Origin: Rhabditoides inermis
Taxonomy: Eukaryota; Nematoda; Chromadorea; Rhabditida; Rhabditidae
Assembly (NCBI GenBank): GCA_963966185.1
Contig: CAWZYM010000280.1
Coordinates: 574,501-638,500, forward strand
Direction of reading: 5' to 3'
DNA length: 64,000 nucleotides
Of this stretch, positions 1-11,848 are shown piece by piece. The first letter of the stretch is position 1. Each line of letters starts with the position of its first letter. A program made the translations under genes and the position numbers. The notes under the pieces were generated by a model. It ran no database searches. It worked only from the letters and a program-made list of their open reading frames with translations, and was not told the origin of the DNA.

Positions 1-737
1 TAAGAAACATCTTCGCTTCATTTTCCGTAAATACGTTCAACAAATAGTTTCAACAAAGAGAGCGTACCTGCAAAACTCAGCGTTATTGGTTACGGTGTGA
101 GGAACATATTGTCCAATTATCAAAAGATGCGCGCGCCCTCGCATTTTCTTTGCGATTTTGATTAGTTCCGCGTTCATGACTTGATTCATACTAAACCAAT
201 TTGTATGAAACTTTGCAGATAGTTGAGTTTACGTTCTCGGCTGTAGTCCACGTCCTCAATTTTGCTTTCAGTATCCGGTTAAAAAAAACATCAAAATCTC
301 GCTGTCCGGCAACGGAAGCTCCATGTCCAAGCAAAAGTTTTACTTAAATCTCTAAAAATACATTGACAAAGAACGGAGAGAGAGAGGGAGAGAGGAAAAG
401 TTAGAGAGAAGCATATATATAGAGAGAGAGAGAAAGGCAGTGTTAGAGCGAATAAGAGTAATGTTATTGTTGCATTGACAATAGAAAAAAATGCGAGAGG
501 AGACTTGAGAGAAGGAAAAAGAGGAAGAGGGAAAAAAAGGAACAGTTAGATAAAAAAGGGAAGGGAGAGATAGAGAGAGACAGAGAGAGAAAGAGAGAGA
601 GAGAGAATGCGAGAATAAAAGAGGGCGAGAGGTTGCAGTAGCAAAGCTCTCTGTTCTCGTAGCATTAAAACTAAAAGAAATACGAGGAGAAAGAGAGAGA
701 AAGAAAAAGAAAAAAAGAGAGAGAGCAGAGAGAGGAA

Positions 738-803
<66 letters not shown>

Positions 804-1273
804 TGAGAGAGAGAGTTTTTATGAGCAAAGGAAAGTATAGTTCAGAAAAAAATGTATAATGATTATCATTGATCTATGTGTTCATAGATATTGATAGCGG
901 GAGCGCGCGGCACCGTGCGGGTGCTCTTTCTGTATTATACGCAAGGACATTCAAATTCAAAAATATACATAAATCTACTGACTTGTACAACGGATGTACG
1001 CGGTAGCTAACCAAAGCACTTGCAGAATAGGTATTATTATTATTGCATCGCCTATAGACCACATTATCAGTGCAATCAATACATCAATCGACTAATCTTC
1101 TCTACTTTAATAACCAGTTTCACTCAAAATGTTATGAAATTGTAAAAAAAACACACAGTATTATTGATCATAACAAAAACTTGAGTTTGTATTCTATTCT
1201 ATGAGTTTCTATTCTATTCTTCTAATTTTCATGATCTAGCGCGGAGGCGCGCGACAGCGCGCCGGAGCGCTAG
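1..1273. repeat. Hairpin-ended repeat element, copy 1 (left end outside window)
   Basis: This segment matches 2056-3354 (for example the AAGAAACATC start at 2/2057, the GA-rich tract, and the text leading to the terminal hairpin). It contains a GA-rich low-complexity tract at about 375-800. It ends in a GC-rich imperfect palindrome at 1236-1273 beginning and ending in CTAG. No coding exon was seen; the open frames here are simple-sequence artefacts. It is probably a transposable element, with class uncertain. Confidence 0.7.
1236..1273. repeat. Terminal GC-rich hairpin, copy 1
   Basis: The sequence starts CTAGCGC, has GGCGCGC and GCGCGCC arms around a short GACA loop, and ends GCGCTAG. The arms pair except for an internal GGA/GGA loop. 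The same 38 bases recur at 3317-3354 and 7451-7488. In each case the next base is T. Confidence 0.85.
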
Positions 1274-2435
1274 TACCTCTCAACTCATCCTCTACGCCCA
1301 TATTTGGTCGAAAAACCACCAAAAATGGTCACTTTTGCACTTTTTCTTGTGTGTCCGCGGGCATAACTCCGTTTCCACCGAACCGATTTGCGTCAAACTT
1401 TGCGAAAAGTTTACATAGTACTTCAGGTTGCAGTCCACTTTGTGATTACTCTCCATTTACACTCATTGCCTATATTTGGTAGAAAAACCTCAAAATTCGC
1501 CGATTTTGGTGCTGTCCGCTGCAAAAGCTTCTCACCTAAGAAACAGTTTCGCTTCTTGTTCTGTATTTACTTTCAACAAACAGTTCTGTCACTAACCTGC
1601 AAGTTTCATCATCATTGGTTACGGTGTAAGGAAAATATAGCCAAATTAGCAAGAGCCGCGCGCGCGCTCTCGCCTCACTTTTGCGATTTTTAGTATTTCC
1701 GCGGTCATAACTCGATTCATACAGAACCAGTTTGCGTGAAACTCATAAGATAGCTGAGTTCACGTCTTCTGATGCAGTCCACTTTGTGACAGTTCTCAAT
1801 TTTGCTTTCATTACCTCTATTTATGGTCGAAATACCACCAAAAATGGTCACTTTTGCACTTTTTCTTGTGTGTCCGCGTGCATATCTCCGTTTCTACTGA
1901 ACCGATTTGCGTGAAACTTTTCAGAAAGTTTACATATTACTTCAGGACGCAGTCCACTTTGTGATTATTCTCCAACTACACTCATTGCCTATATTTCGAA
2001 GAAAAACCACGAAAGTAATCGAATTTGTAGCTGTTCGCAGAGAACGTGTCTTATCTAAGAAACATCTCCGCTTTCTTTTCCGTAAATACATTCAACAAAT
2101 AGTTTCAACAAATAGTGCGTACCTGCAAAATTCAGCGGTATTGGTTACGGTGTGAGGAACATATTGTCAAATTATCAAAGGATGCGCGCGCCAAGAACTT
2201 TTCTTTTGCGATTTTGATTAGTTCCGCGTTCATGACTTGATTCATACTAAACCAATTTGTATGAAACTTTGAAGATAGTTGAGTTTACGTCCTCGGCTGT
2301 AATCCACGTTGTGATAGTTCTCAATTTTGCTTTCATTATCCGGTTAAAAAACCATCACAATCTCGCTGTCCGGCAGCGGAAGCTCCATGTCCAAGCAAAA
2401 TTTTTACTTCAATCTCTAAAAATGCATTGACAAAG

Positions 2436-2534
<99 letters not shown>

Positions 2535-2736
2535 AGAGAGAGAGAGAGGGAGAGAGGAAAAGTTAGAGAGAAGCATATAGATATATACAGAGAAAGGCAG
2601 TGTTAGAGCGAATAAAAGTATTGTTATCGTTGCATTGACAATAGAAAAAAACGCGAGAGGAGACTTGAGAGAAGGAAAAAGAGGAAGAGAGGGAAAAAGA
2701 GGAAAGTTAGATGAAGAAGGGAAGGGAGATAAAAAA

Positions 2737-2788
<52 letters not shown>

Positions 2789-3354
2789 AGAGAGAGAGAG
2801 AGAGAAGGCTAAAATGAAAGAGGGAGAGAGGTCGCAGTAGCGAAGCTCTCTGTTTTCGTAGCATTAACACTAAAAGGAATACGAGGAGAGAGAGAGAGAG
2901 AGAAAGAGAGAGCAGAGAGAGAGAGAGAGCAGAGAGAGAGAGCAGAGAAAGAGAGAGAGGAAGCAGAGAGAGAGGGGGGAGAGAGGAGAAAGAGGGGGAT
3001 AGAATGAGAGGAGATGAGAAAGAATTTTATTATGAGCAAAGGAAAGTATAGTTCAGAAAAAGAAATGTATAATATTATCATTGATCTATGTATTCAAAGA
3101 CATTAGTAGGCAGCGTGCGGAATCTCTTTCTGTATAAGCGAGAACATTTAAATTCAGAAATATACACTTTAATAATCAGTTTCACTCAAAATGTTATGAA
3201 GTTGTAAATAAACAGTATTATTGATCATAACAAAAACTTATAAATTATATATTAGTATAAATTTCTATTTTTCTCATTTTCAAAGTATAAATTTCTATTC
3301 TTCTCATTTTCATGACCTAGCGCGGAGGCGCGCGACAGCGCGCCGGAGCGCTAG
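1274..3354. repeat. Hairpin-ended repeat element, copy 2, with internal ~519-bp direct repeats
   Basis: Text around 1388 (CGATTTGCGTCAAAC) recurs at 1907 and the two stretches stay alignable for about 500 bases, so the left half is an internal tandem duplication. From 2056 onward the element parallels copy 1, including a GA-rich tract (about 2439-3010) and the terminal hairpin at 3317-3354. No gene is visible. Confidence 0.7.
3317..3354. repeat. Terminal GC-rich hairpin, copy 2
   Basis: Identical to the hairpin at 1236-1273, again followed by T. The 300 bases to its right (3355-3660) are AT-rich and hold nothing I can recognise. Confidence 0.85.
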
Positions 3355-3670
3355 TAAAAATGTCAAAAAAATAAAACATGGAATTATTCAACATTAATTA
3401 TTCAACAATTATTCAACGTTTTGAAAGAGCAAGTTTGTGTTAGTTTTCATGTTCAGGTGTTTACGATTTGATTTTTCAAAAATTAATAATATATGCATGC
3501 GCTTTTCTTGAATCAGGTTAACACAAACAACACTTTTTACGGAAGTACTTTTAAAAGATAATATATGTCCTTTTGTTGAATTTCATAGAAATTTTCTCTC
3601 TCGTCTTCATACATGTAACATGTTCTTCTCTCATGATTTCATCAATTTCATTTCAAATTTATTCGATATT

Positions 3671-4072
3671 TTCTCGTTCTCTCGTTCTCTCCTTCCCTTC
3701 CTTCCTTCCTTCCTTCCGTCCCTCCTTCCGTCCTTCTCTCCTTCTCTCCTTTTCTCCTTGCATTCCTTCTCTCCTTCCATTCCTTCCCTCCTTCCCTCCT
3801 TCCCTCCTTCCCTCCTTCCCTCCTTCTTTCCTTCTCTCCTCCTCTCCTTCCCTCCTTCCCTCCTTCCCTCCTTCCCTCCTTCCCTCCTTTTCTCCTTCTC
3901 TCCTTCCCTCCTTCCCTCCTTCCCTCCTTCCCTCCTTCTCTCTTTCTCTCGTTCTCTCGTTCTCTCGTTATCCCTTTCTCTCTTTCTCTCGTTCTCTAGT
4001 TCTCTCGTTCTCTCGTTCTCTCGTTCTCTCGTTCTCTCGTTCTCTCGTTCTCTCGTTCTCTCGTTCTCTCGT
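3671..4072. repeat. CT-rich array (CCTTCCCT then 8-bp CTCGTTCT units)
   Basis: Simple sequence made of CTTC/CCTCCTTC units followed by a run of the 8-mer CTCGTTCT. It abuts the 3' end of the retrotransposon copy starting at 4073. Open frames across it (PSF and RSLVLSFS repeats) have no protein-like content. Confidence 0.9.
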
Positions 4073-5757
4073 TGAATGAATGAATGAATTTATTACAGTA
4101 ATAATCTGCGTCACACATCAATAATCAACGTTCAAAACCAAAGAAAAAGAGGATATCGCATAAAGCACGTGTCATCGTAGATAGAGGAATGGGATCACCC
4201 CGCCTGAATGGTGGGAGTGGAGCGGCGGAGGGAACCGCTTGCTACGCCGCGAGGCGAGCACAATGCAAAACCATCCATATCATAACAAATCGCATGTAAA
4301 TGCTATATCGGATATGAGATTTTTCGGGTTGGTGTTTATAGGAACAATGGGAACGTGATTGTAGTGATAATGGTGATGTGGTGGGCGGGGGTAGGCGATT
4401 TCTCTACTGGGGTACCATGACACTTATTCAAATTGTGTACGTGAGCGTCTCGGGATCGTATAGTGGTATAGTGGAAGGAGATGTTCCGAAAGGTCGAAGT
4501 TCCAAATTCTTCCGAGAGGGCGCCGCCAGAAGGAGAGGACACAGCCGAGGCGGTGGATGAGCAGCGACACGCCAGACATTACATATATACAGGACATGGC
4601 GTTACAAACACTCAAAAAGAACAATACAAACGGAACGACACATACATGGAACATAAAGCACATAAACCAGAAACCTAATCAAAAGGTGCTCATGATATGA
4701 GCTGCAAAATTTTTGTCAGATCAATACGGGACAGTGTTTTTGCAAAAATGGAATGCTTTTTACCGAATATGCGTGGGTGGGATTTGGACAAAGTGACAAT
4801 GTATCTGGCTGTTCTCAGTGCAAAACAATTGTGTAAGAGTGTGGATCGAGTGGCTTTGATGTGTAAGGCAAATGTTTCGTGGCGACCACGGGATGGTTTG
4901 ATTCGGAACAATGACGAAAAGCGAGTGGATACTAGTCCCTTGAACATTTTGTGGGCTAATATCAAGTCACTACGAGCGCGTCTTTCACTAAGGCTAATAA
5001 GGCCTAGCGTCTTGAGTCTGAATGAGTAATCGGGCATTGACTGTGGGTATGAGTCACACGGGTAAACTCGATAGAATACTATGCGGGTGAAATAGCGTTG
5101 AACACGTTCTAATGCGCGAATGTCTTTCATAAGGTGTGGATTCCAGACAGGGCTCGCGAATTCTAAGATGGGCAATACATATGTTTTGTACAACGTGATC
5201 AAAATGCGCTGGTCGTCTGTGGTGATGGATCGCAAAAGAAGACGAGCTCTGTTCATTGCTGACTGAGCTCGCACGCACGCATTAAGACAAGGGTTTGCAG
5301 AGGAATCTACTTGCAGGCCGAGATCGCGGATGCGTTCACTACTAGACAAAACAGTGTCACCTAGCGAGTACTCATGGGCAGGGTTGCCCCTTCCCAGATG
5401 AACCACACTACACTTGGAATCGGCAAGTTCTAACTGCCATAGTCGTGACCACTCTATTATATGTCTAATAGCGAGCTGCAAGGCAGCGTGGGCAGTACCC
5501 GCAGAAGCGCGATCATAGGAGATGTACAACTTTACATCGTCTGCAAACGCACGGAAGCGAACCCCTGGTGGGAGACCCGTTTCAATACCCGTCAGATACA
5601 GTATGAACAAAATAGGACCCAATACTGTACCCTGAGGCACCCCTGAGGGTGAACCGACAATATCAGAAAAACTTTCATTCACTCGTACCCTGAACATTCT
5701 GCTTGACAAAAACTCTTTCAACCACACTAGTATTGCACCTCTCAATCCAAATGACTC
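4073..5757 (-). mobile_element. 5'-truncated non-LTR retrotransposon, copy 1
   Basis: The minus strand carries the C-terminal part of a reverse-transcriptase ORF, about 600 bases of 3' region, and a tail of ATTC repeats (the TGAATGAATGAA at 4073). The 5' end is lost: upstream of the ORF homology lies an 8-bp microsatellite. The short-period tail is characteristic of some non-LTR clades such as CR1/L2-like elements; I do not assign the clade firmly. Confidence 0.8.
4690..5757 (-). pseudogene. Non-LTR reverse transcriptase fragment, copy 1
   Basis: The frame begins in ESFGLRG and contains GVPQGTVLGPILF (fingers/palm) and the catalytic FADDVKLY box, followed by the thumb and a long C-terminal connection typical of LINE reverse transcriptases. 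The upstream palm motif carrying the first catalytic Asp, and the whole endonuclease, are absent, so the enzyme cannot be active. The open frame continues upstream to 6087 through microsatellite and the tail of the next copy, producing an Arg/Glu-rich artefact. It differs from the copy at 8808 by ADS versus SDS near the middle. Confidence 0.85.
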
Positions 5758-6045
5758 GCACTCGTTCTCTTCTTCTTTCCTTCCCTCCTTCTCCCTTTCT
5801 CTCTTTCTCTCGTTCTCTCGTTCTCTCGTTCTTTCTTTCTTTCTTTCTCTCATTCTCTCTTTCTCTCGTTCTTTAGTTCTTTCGTTATATCGCTCTCTCT
5901 TTATCTCGTTCTCTCTTTCTATCCTTCTCTCTTTCTCTCTTTCTCTCTTTCTCTCTTTCTCTCGTTCTCTATTTCTCTCGTTATATCGTTCTCTCTTTCT
6001 CTCGTTCTCTCGTTCTCTCGTTCTCTCGTTCTCTCGTTCTCTCGT
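5758..6045. repeat. CT-rich array with 8-bp units between retrotransposon copies
   Basis: CTTT/CTCT-rich sequence resolving into CTCGTTCT repeats toward the next element's tail at 6046. The same array occurs at about 9876-10163 and, expanded, from 11849. Confidence 0.9.
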
Positions 6046-6791
6046 TGAATGAATGAATGAATTTATTACAGTAATAATCTGCGTCACACATCAATAATCA
6101 ACGTTCAAAACCAAAGAAAAAGAGGATATCGCATAAAGCACGTGTCATCGTAGATAGAGGAATGGGATCACCCCGCCTGAATGGTGGGAGTGGAGCGGCG
6201 GAGGGAACCGCTTGCTACGCCGCGAGGCGAGCACAATGCAAAACCATCCATATCATAACAAATCGCATGTAAATGCTATATCGGATATGAGATTTTTCGG
6301 GTTGGTGTTTATAGGAACAATGGGAACGTGATTGTAGTGATAATGGTGATGTGGTGGGCGGGGGTAGGCGATTTCTCTACTGGGGTACCATGACACTTAT
6401 TCAAATTGTGTACGTGAGCGTCTCGGGATCGTATAGTGGTATAGTGGAAGGAGATGTTCCGAAAGGTCGAAGTTCCAAATTCTTCCGAGAGGGCGCCGCC
6501 AGAAGGAGAGGACACAGCCGAGGCGGTGGATGAGCAGCGACACGCCAGACATTACATATATACAGGACATGGCGTTACAAACACTCAAAAAGAACAATAC
6601 AAACGGAACGACACATACATGGAACATAAAGCACATAAACCAGAAACCTAATCAAAAGGTGCTCATGATTTGAGCTGCAAAATTTTTGTCAGATCAATAC
6701 GGGACAGTGTTTTTGCAAAAATGGAATGCTTTTTACCGAATATGCGTGGGTGGAATTTGGACAAAGTGACAATGTATCTGGCTGTTCTCAG
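6046..6791 (-). mobile_element. Non-LTR retrotransposon, copy 2 (truncated at duplication junction)
   Basis: Matches the 3' 745 bases of the other copies (same ATTC tail, same 3' region and last ~40 codons of the reverse transcriptase) and then stops at GCTGTTCTCAG, where GA-rich sequence begins. It shares the variant CATGATTTGAG with copy 4 rather than copies 1 and 3. Confidence 0.85.
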
Positions 6792-6868
6792 AAGGAAAAA
6801 GAGAAGGAAAAAGAGGAAGAGAGGGAAAAAGAGGAAAGTTAGATGAAGAAGGGAAGGGAGATAAAAAA

Positions 6869-6922
<54 letters not shown>

Positions 6923-7488
6923 AGAGAGAGAGAGAGAGAAGGCTAAAATGAAAGAGGGAGAGAGGTCGCAGTAGCGAAGCTCTCTGTTTTCGTAGCATTA
7001 ACACTAAAAGGAATACGAGGAGAGAGAGAGAGAGAGAAAGAGAGAGCAGAGAGAGAGAGAGAGCAGAGAGAGAGAGCAGAGAAAGAGAGAGAGGAAGCAG
7101 AGAGAGAGGGGGGAGAGAGGAGAAAGAGGGGGATAGAATGAGAGGAGATGAGAAAGAATTTTATTATGAGCAAAGGAAAGTATAGTTCAGAAAAAGAAAT
7201 GTATAATATTATCATTGATCTATGTATTCAAAGACATTAGTAGGCAGCGTGCGGAATCTCTTTCTGTATAAGCGAGAACATTTAAATTCAGAAATATACA
7301 CTTTAATAATCAGTTTCACTCAAAATGTTATGAAGTTGTAAATAAACAGTATTATTGATCATAACAAAAACTTATAAATTATATATTAGTATAAATTTCT
7401 ATTTTTCTCATTTTCAAAGTATAAATTTCTATTCTTCTCATTTTCATGACCTAGCGCGGAGGCGCGCGACAGCGCGCCGGAGCGCTAG
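6792..7488. repeat. Hairpin-ended repeat element, copy 3 (partial)
   Basis: Duplicate of about 2660-3354: GA-rich tract to about 7150, then AT-rich sequence and the hairpin at 7451-7488. It is part of the 4.1-kb duplication. Confidence 0.8.
7451..7488. repeat. Terminal GC-rich hairpin, copy 3
   Basis: Identical to the copies at 1236 and 3317. The following 300 bases (7489-7800) duplicate 3355-3666 and contain no recognisable gene. Confidence 0.85.
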
Positions 7489-7804
7489 TAAAAATGTCAA
7501 AAAAATAAAACATGGAATTATTCAACATTAATTATTCAACAATTATTCAACGTTTTGAAAGAGCAAGTTTGTGTTAGTTTTCATGTTCAGGTGTTTACGA
7601 TTTGATTTTTCAAAAATTAATAATATATGCATGCGCTTTTCTTGAATCAGGTTAACACAAACAACACTTTTTACGGAAGTACTTTTAAAAGATAATATAT
7701 GTCCTTTTGTTGAATTTCATAGAAATTTTCTCTCTCGTCTTCATACATGTAACATGTTCTTCTCTCATGATTTCATCAATTTCATTTCAAATTTATTCGA
7801 TATT

Positions 7805-8190
7805 TTCTCGTTCTCTCGTTCTCTCCTTCCCTTCCTTCCTTCCTTCCTTCCGTCCCTCCTTCCGTCCTTCTCTCCTTCTCTCCTTTTCTCCTTGCATTCC
7901 TTCTCTCCTTCCATTCCTTCCCTCCTTCCCTCCTTCCCTCCTTCCCTCCTTCCCTCCTTCTTTCCTTCTCTCCTCCTCTCCTTCCCTCCTTCCCTCCTTC
8001 CCTCCTTCCCTCCTTCCCTCCTTTTCTCCTTCTCTCCTTCCCTCCTTCCCTCCTTCCCTCCTTCCCTCCTTCTCTCTTTCTCTCGTTCTCTCGTTCTCTC
8101 GTTATCCCTTTCTCTCTTTCTCTCGTTCTCTAGTTCTCTCGTTCTCTCGTTCTCTCGTTCTCTCGTTCTCTCGTTCTCTCGTTCTCTCGT
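7805..8190. repeat. CT-rich array, duplicate of 3671-4072
   Basis: Same composition as the first array but 16 bases shorter, consistent with loss of two CTCGTTCT units. Confidence 0.9.
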
Positions 8191-9875
8191 TGAATGAATG
8201 AATGAATTTATTACAGTAATAATCTGCGTCACACATCAATAATCAACGTTCAAAACCAAAGAAAAAGAGGATATCGCATAAAGCACGTGTCATCGTAGAT
8301 AGAGGAATGGGATCACCCCGCCTGAATGGTGGGAGTGGAGCGGCGGAGGGAACCGCTTGCTACGCCGCGAGGCGAGCACAATGCAAAACCATCCATATCA
8401 TAACAAATCGCATGTAAATGCTATATCGGATATGAGATTTTTCGGGTTGGTGTTTATAGGAACAATGGGAACGTGATTGTAGTGATAATGGTGATGTGGT
8501 GGGCGGGGGTAGGCGATTTCTCTACTGGGGTACCATGACACTTATTCAAATTGTGTACGTGAGCGTCTCGGGATCGTATAGTGGTATAGTGGAAGGAGAT
8601 GTTCCGAAAGGTCGAAGTTCCAAATTCTTCCGAGAGGGCGCCGCCAGAAGGAGAGGACACAGCCGAGGCGGTGGATGAGCAGCGACACGCCAGACATTAC
8701 ATATATACAGGACATGGCGTTACAAACACTCAAAAAGAACAATACAAACGGAACGACACATACATGGAACATAAAGCACATAAACCAGAAACCTAATCAA
8801 AAGGTGCTCATGATATGAGCTGCAAAATTTTTGTCAGATCAATACGGGACAGTGTTTTTGCAAAAATGGAATGCTTTTTACCGAATATGCGTGGGTGGGA
8901 TTTGGACAAAGTGACAATGTATCTGGCTGTTCTCAGTGCAAAACAATTGTGTAAGAGTGTGGATCGAGTGGCTTTGATGTGTAAGGCAAATGTTTCGTGG
9001 CGACCACGGGATGGTTTGATTCGGAACAATGACGAAAAGCGAGTGGATACTAGTCCCTTGAACATTTTGTGGGCTAATATCAAGTCACTACGAGCGCGTC
9101 TTTCACTAAGGCTAATAAGGCCTAGCGTCTTGAGTCTGAATGAGTAATCGGGCATTGACTGTGGGTATGAGTCACACGGGTAAACTCGATAGAATACTAT
9201 GCGGGTGAAATAGCGTTGAACACGTTCTAATGCGCGAATGTCTTTCATAAGGTGTGGATTCCAGACAGGGCTCGCGAATTCTAAGATGGGCAATACATAT
9301 GTTTTGTACAACGTGATCAAAATGCGCTGGTCGTCTGTGGTGATGGATCGCAAAAGAAGACGAGCTCTGTTCATTGCTGACTGAGCTCGCACGCACGCAT
9401 TAAGACAAGGGTTTGCAGAGGAATCTACTTGCAGGCCGAGATCGCGGATGCGTTCACTACTAGACAAAACAGTGTCACCTAGCGAGTACTCATGGGCAGG
9501 GTTGCCCCTTCCCAGATGAACCACACTACACTTGGAATCGGAAAGTTCTAACTGCCATAGTCGCGACCACTCTATTATATGTCTAATAGCGAGCTGCAAG
9601 GCAGCGTGGGCAGTACCCGCAGAAGCGCGATCATAGGAGATGTACAACTTTACATCGTCTGCAAACGCACGGAAGCGAACCCCTGGTGGGAGACCCGTTT
9701 CAATACCCGTCAGATACAGTATGAACAAAATAGGACCCAATACTGTACCCTGAGGCACCCCTGAGGGTGAACCGACAATATCAGAAAAACTTTCATTCAC
9801 TCGTACCCTGAACATTCTGCTTGACAAAAACTCTTTCAACCACACTAGTATTGCACCTCTCAATCCAAATGACTC
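8191..9875 (-). mobile_element. 5'-truncated non-LTR retrotransposon, copy 3
   Basis: Near-identical to copy 1, offset by 4118 bases, with the same ATTC tail and the same truncation point. The reverse-transcriptase fragment lies at 8808-9875. Confidence 0.8.
8808..9875 (-). pseudogene. Non-LTR reverse transcriptase fragment, copy 3
   Basis: Same fragment as at 4690-5757, with GVPQGTVLGPILF and FADDVKLY intact but the first catalytic-Asp motif and endonuclease missing. It carries SDS where copy 1 has ADS. The upstream open frame to 10205 is microsatellite read-through. Confidence 0.85.
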
Positions 9876-10163
9876 GCACTCGTTCTCTTCTTCTTTCCTT
9901 CCCTCCTTCTCCCTTTCTCTCTTTCTCTCGTTCTCTCGTTCTCTCGTTCTTTCTTTCTTTCTTTCTCTCATTCTCTCTTTCTCTCGTTCTTTAGTTCTTT
10001 CGTTATATCGCTCTCTCTTTATCTCGTTCTCTCTTTCTATCCTTCTCTCTTTCTCTCTTTCTCTCTTTCTCTCTTTCTCTCGTTCTCTATTTCTCTCGTT
10101 ATATCGTTCTCTCTTTCTCTCGTTCTCTCGTTCTCTCGTTCTCTCGTTCTCTCGTTCTCTCGT

Positions 10164-11848
10164 TGAATGAATGAATGAATTTATTACAGTAATAATCTGC
10201 GTCACACATCAATAATCAACGTTCAAAACCAAAGAAAAAGAGGATATCGCATAAAGCACGTGTCATCGTAGATAGAGGAATGGGATCACCCCGCCTGAAT
10301 GGTGGGAGTGGAGCGGCGGAGGGAACCGCTTGCTACGCCGCGAGGCGAGCACAATGCAAAACCATCCATATCATAACAAATCGCATGTAAATGCTATATC
10401 GGATATGAGATTTTTCGGGTTGGTGTTTATAGGAACAATGGGAACGTGATTGTAGTGATAATGGTGATGTGGTGGGCGGGGGTAGGCGATTTCTCTACTG
10501 GGGTACCATGACACTTATTCAAATTGTGTACGTGAGCGTCTCGGGATCGTATAGTGGTATAGTGGAAGGAGATGTTCCGAAAGGTCGAAGTTCCAAATTC
10601 TTCCGAGAGGGCGCCGCCAGAAGGAGAGGACACAGCCGAGGCGGTGGATGAGCAGCGACACGCCAGACATTACATATATACAGGACATGGCGTTACAAAC
10701 ACTCAAAAAGAACAATACAAACGGAACGACACATACATGGAACATAAAGCACATAAACCAGAAACCTAATCAAAAGGTGCTCATGATTTGAGCTGCAAAA
10801 TTTTTGTCAGATCAATACGGGACAGTGTTTTTGCAAAAATGGAATGCTTTTTACCGAATATGCGTGGGTGGAATTTGGACAAAGTGACAATGTATCTGGC
10901 TGTTCTCAGTGCAAAACAATTGTGTAAGAGTGTGGATCGAGTGGCTTTGATGTGTAAGGCAAATGTTTCGTGGCGACCACGGGATGGTTTGATTCGGAAC
11001 AATGACGAAAAGCGAGTGGATACTAGTCCCTTGAACATTTTGTGGGCTAATATCAAGTCACTACGAGCGCGTCTTTCACTAAGGCTAATAAGGCCTAGCG
11101 TCTTGAGTCTGAATGAGTAATCGGGCATTGACTGTGGGTATGAGTCACACGGGTAAACTCGATAGAATACTATGCGGGTGAAATAGCGTTGAACACGTTC
11201 TAATGCGCGAATGTCTTTCATAAGGTGTGGATTCCAGACAGGGCTCGCGAATTCTAAGATGGGCAATACATATGTTTTGTACAACGTGATCAAAATGCGC
11301 TGGTCGTCTGTGGTGATGGATCGCAAAAGAAGACGAGCTCTGTTCATTGCTGACTGAGCTCGCACGCACGCATTAAGACAAGGGTTTGCAGAGGAATCTA
11401 CTTGCAGGCCGAGATCGCGGATGCGTTCACTACTAGACAAAACAGTGTCACCTAGCGAGTACTCATGGGCAGGGTTGCCCCTTCCCAGATGAACCACACT
11501 ACACTTGGAATCGGAAAGTTCTAACTGCCATAGTCGCGACCACTCTATTATATGTCTAATAGCGAGCTGCAAGGCAGCGTGGGCAGTACCCGCAGAAGCG
11601 CGATCATAGGAGATGTACAACTTTACATCGTCTGCAAACGCACGGAAGCGAACCCCTGGTGGGAGACCCGTTTCAATACCCGTCAGATACAGTATGAACA
11701 AAATAGGACCCAATACTGTACCCTGAGGCACCCCTGAGGGTGAACCGACAATATCAGAAAAACTTTCATTCACTCGTACCCTGAACATTCTGCTTGACAA
11801 AAACTCTTTCAACCACACTAGTATTGCACCTCTCAATCCAAATGACTC
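10164..11848 (-). mobile_element. 5'-truncated non-LTR retrotransposon, copy 4
   Basis: A further copy, 1973 bases after copy 3 (the same spacing as copies 1 and 2), with the reverse-transcriptase fragment at 10781-11848. It shares the CATGATTTGAG variant with copy 2. Its upstream side merges into the long CT array. Confidence 0.8.
10781..11848 (-). pseudogene. Non-LTR reverse transcriptase fragment, copy 4
   Basis: Same fragment as the other copies, with the FADDVKLY box present and the N-terminal palm motif and endonuclease absent. The open frame reaches 11944 only because the microsatellite lacks stops. Confidence 0.85.

Larger units (their letters stand above)
2660..10911. repeat. ~4.1-kb tandem segmental duplication
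   Basis: The block from about 2660 to 6793 is repeated from about 6794. Marker positions shift by 4134 bases left of the CT array (3573 to 7707) and by 4118 right of it (4336 to 8454). The 16-base difference equals two 8-bp units lost from the array. The junction near 6791 joins the body of a retrotransposon copy directly to GA-rich sequence. The copies differ by only a few substitutions, so the duplication is recent or an assembly artefact. Confidence 0.85.

Noticed and set aside
352..828. Ser/Leu-rich and similar frames over GA/CT tracts (also at 2409, 3573, 7707, 12262, 13159)
   Set aside because: They translate simple repeats with no stops; the same DNA is open in several frames and both strands.
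4336..4678. Small frames repeated at 4336, 6309, 8454 and 10427
   Set aside because: They lie in the 3' region of the retrotransposon copies and merely repeat with them; overlapping frames on both strands show no consistent coding signal.
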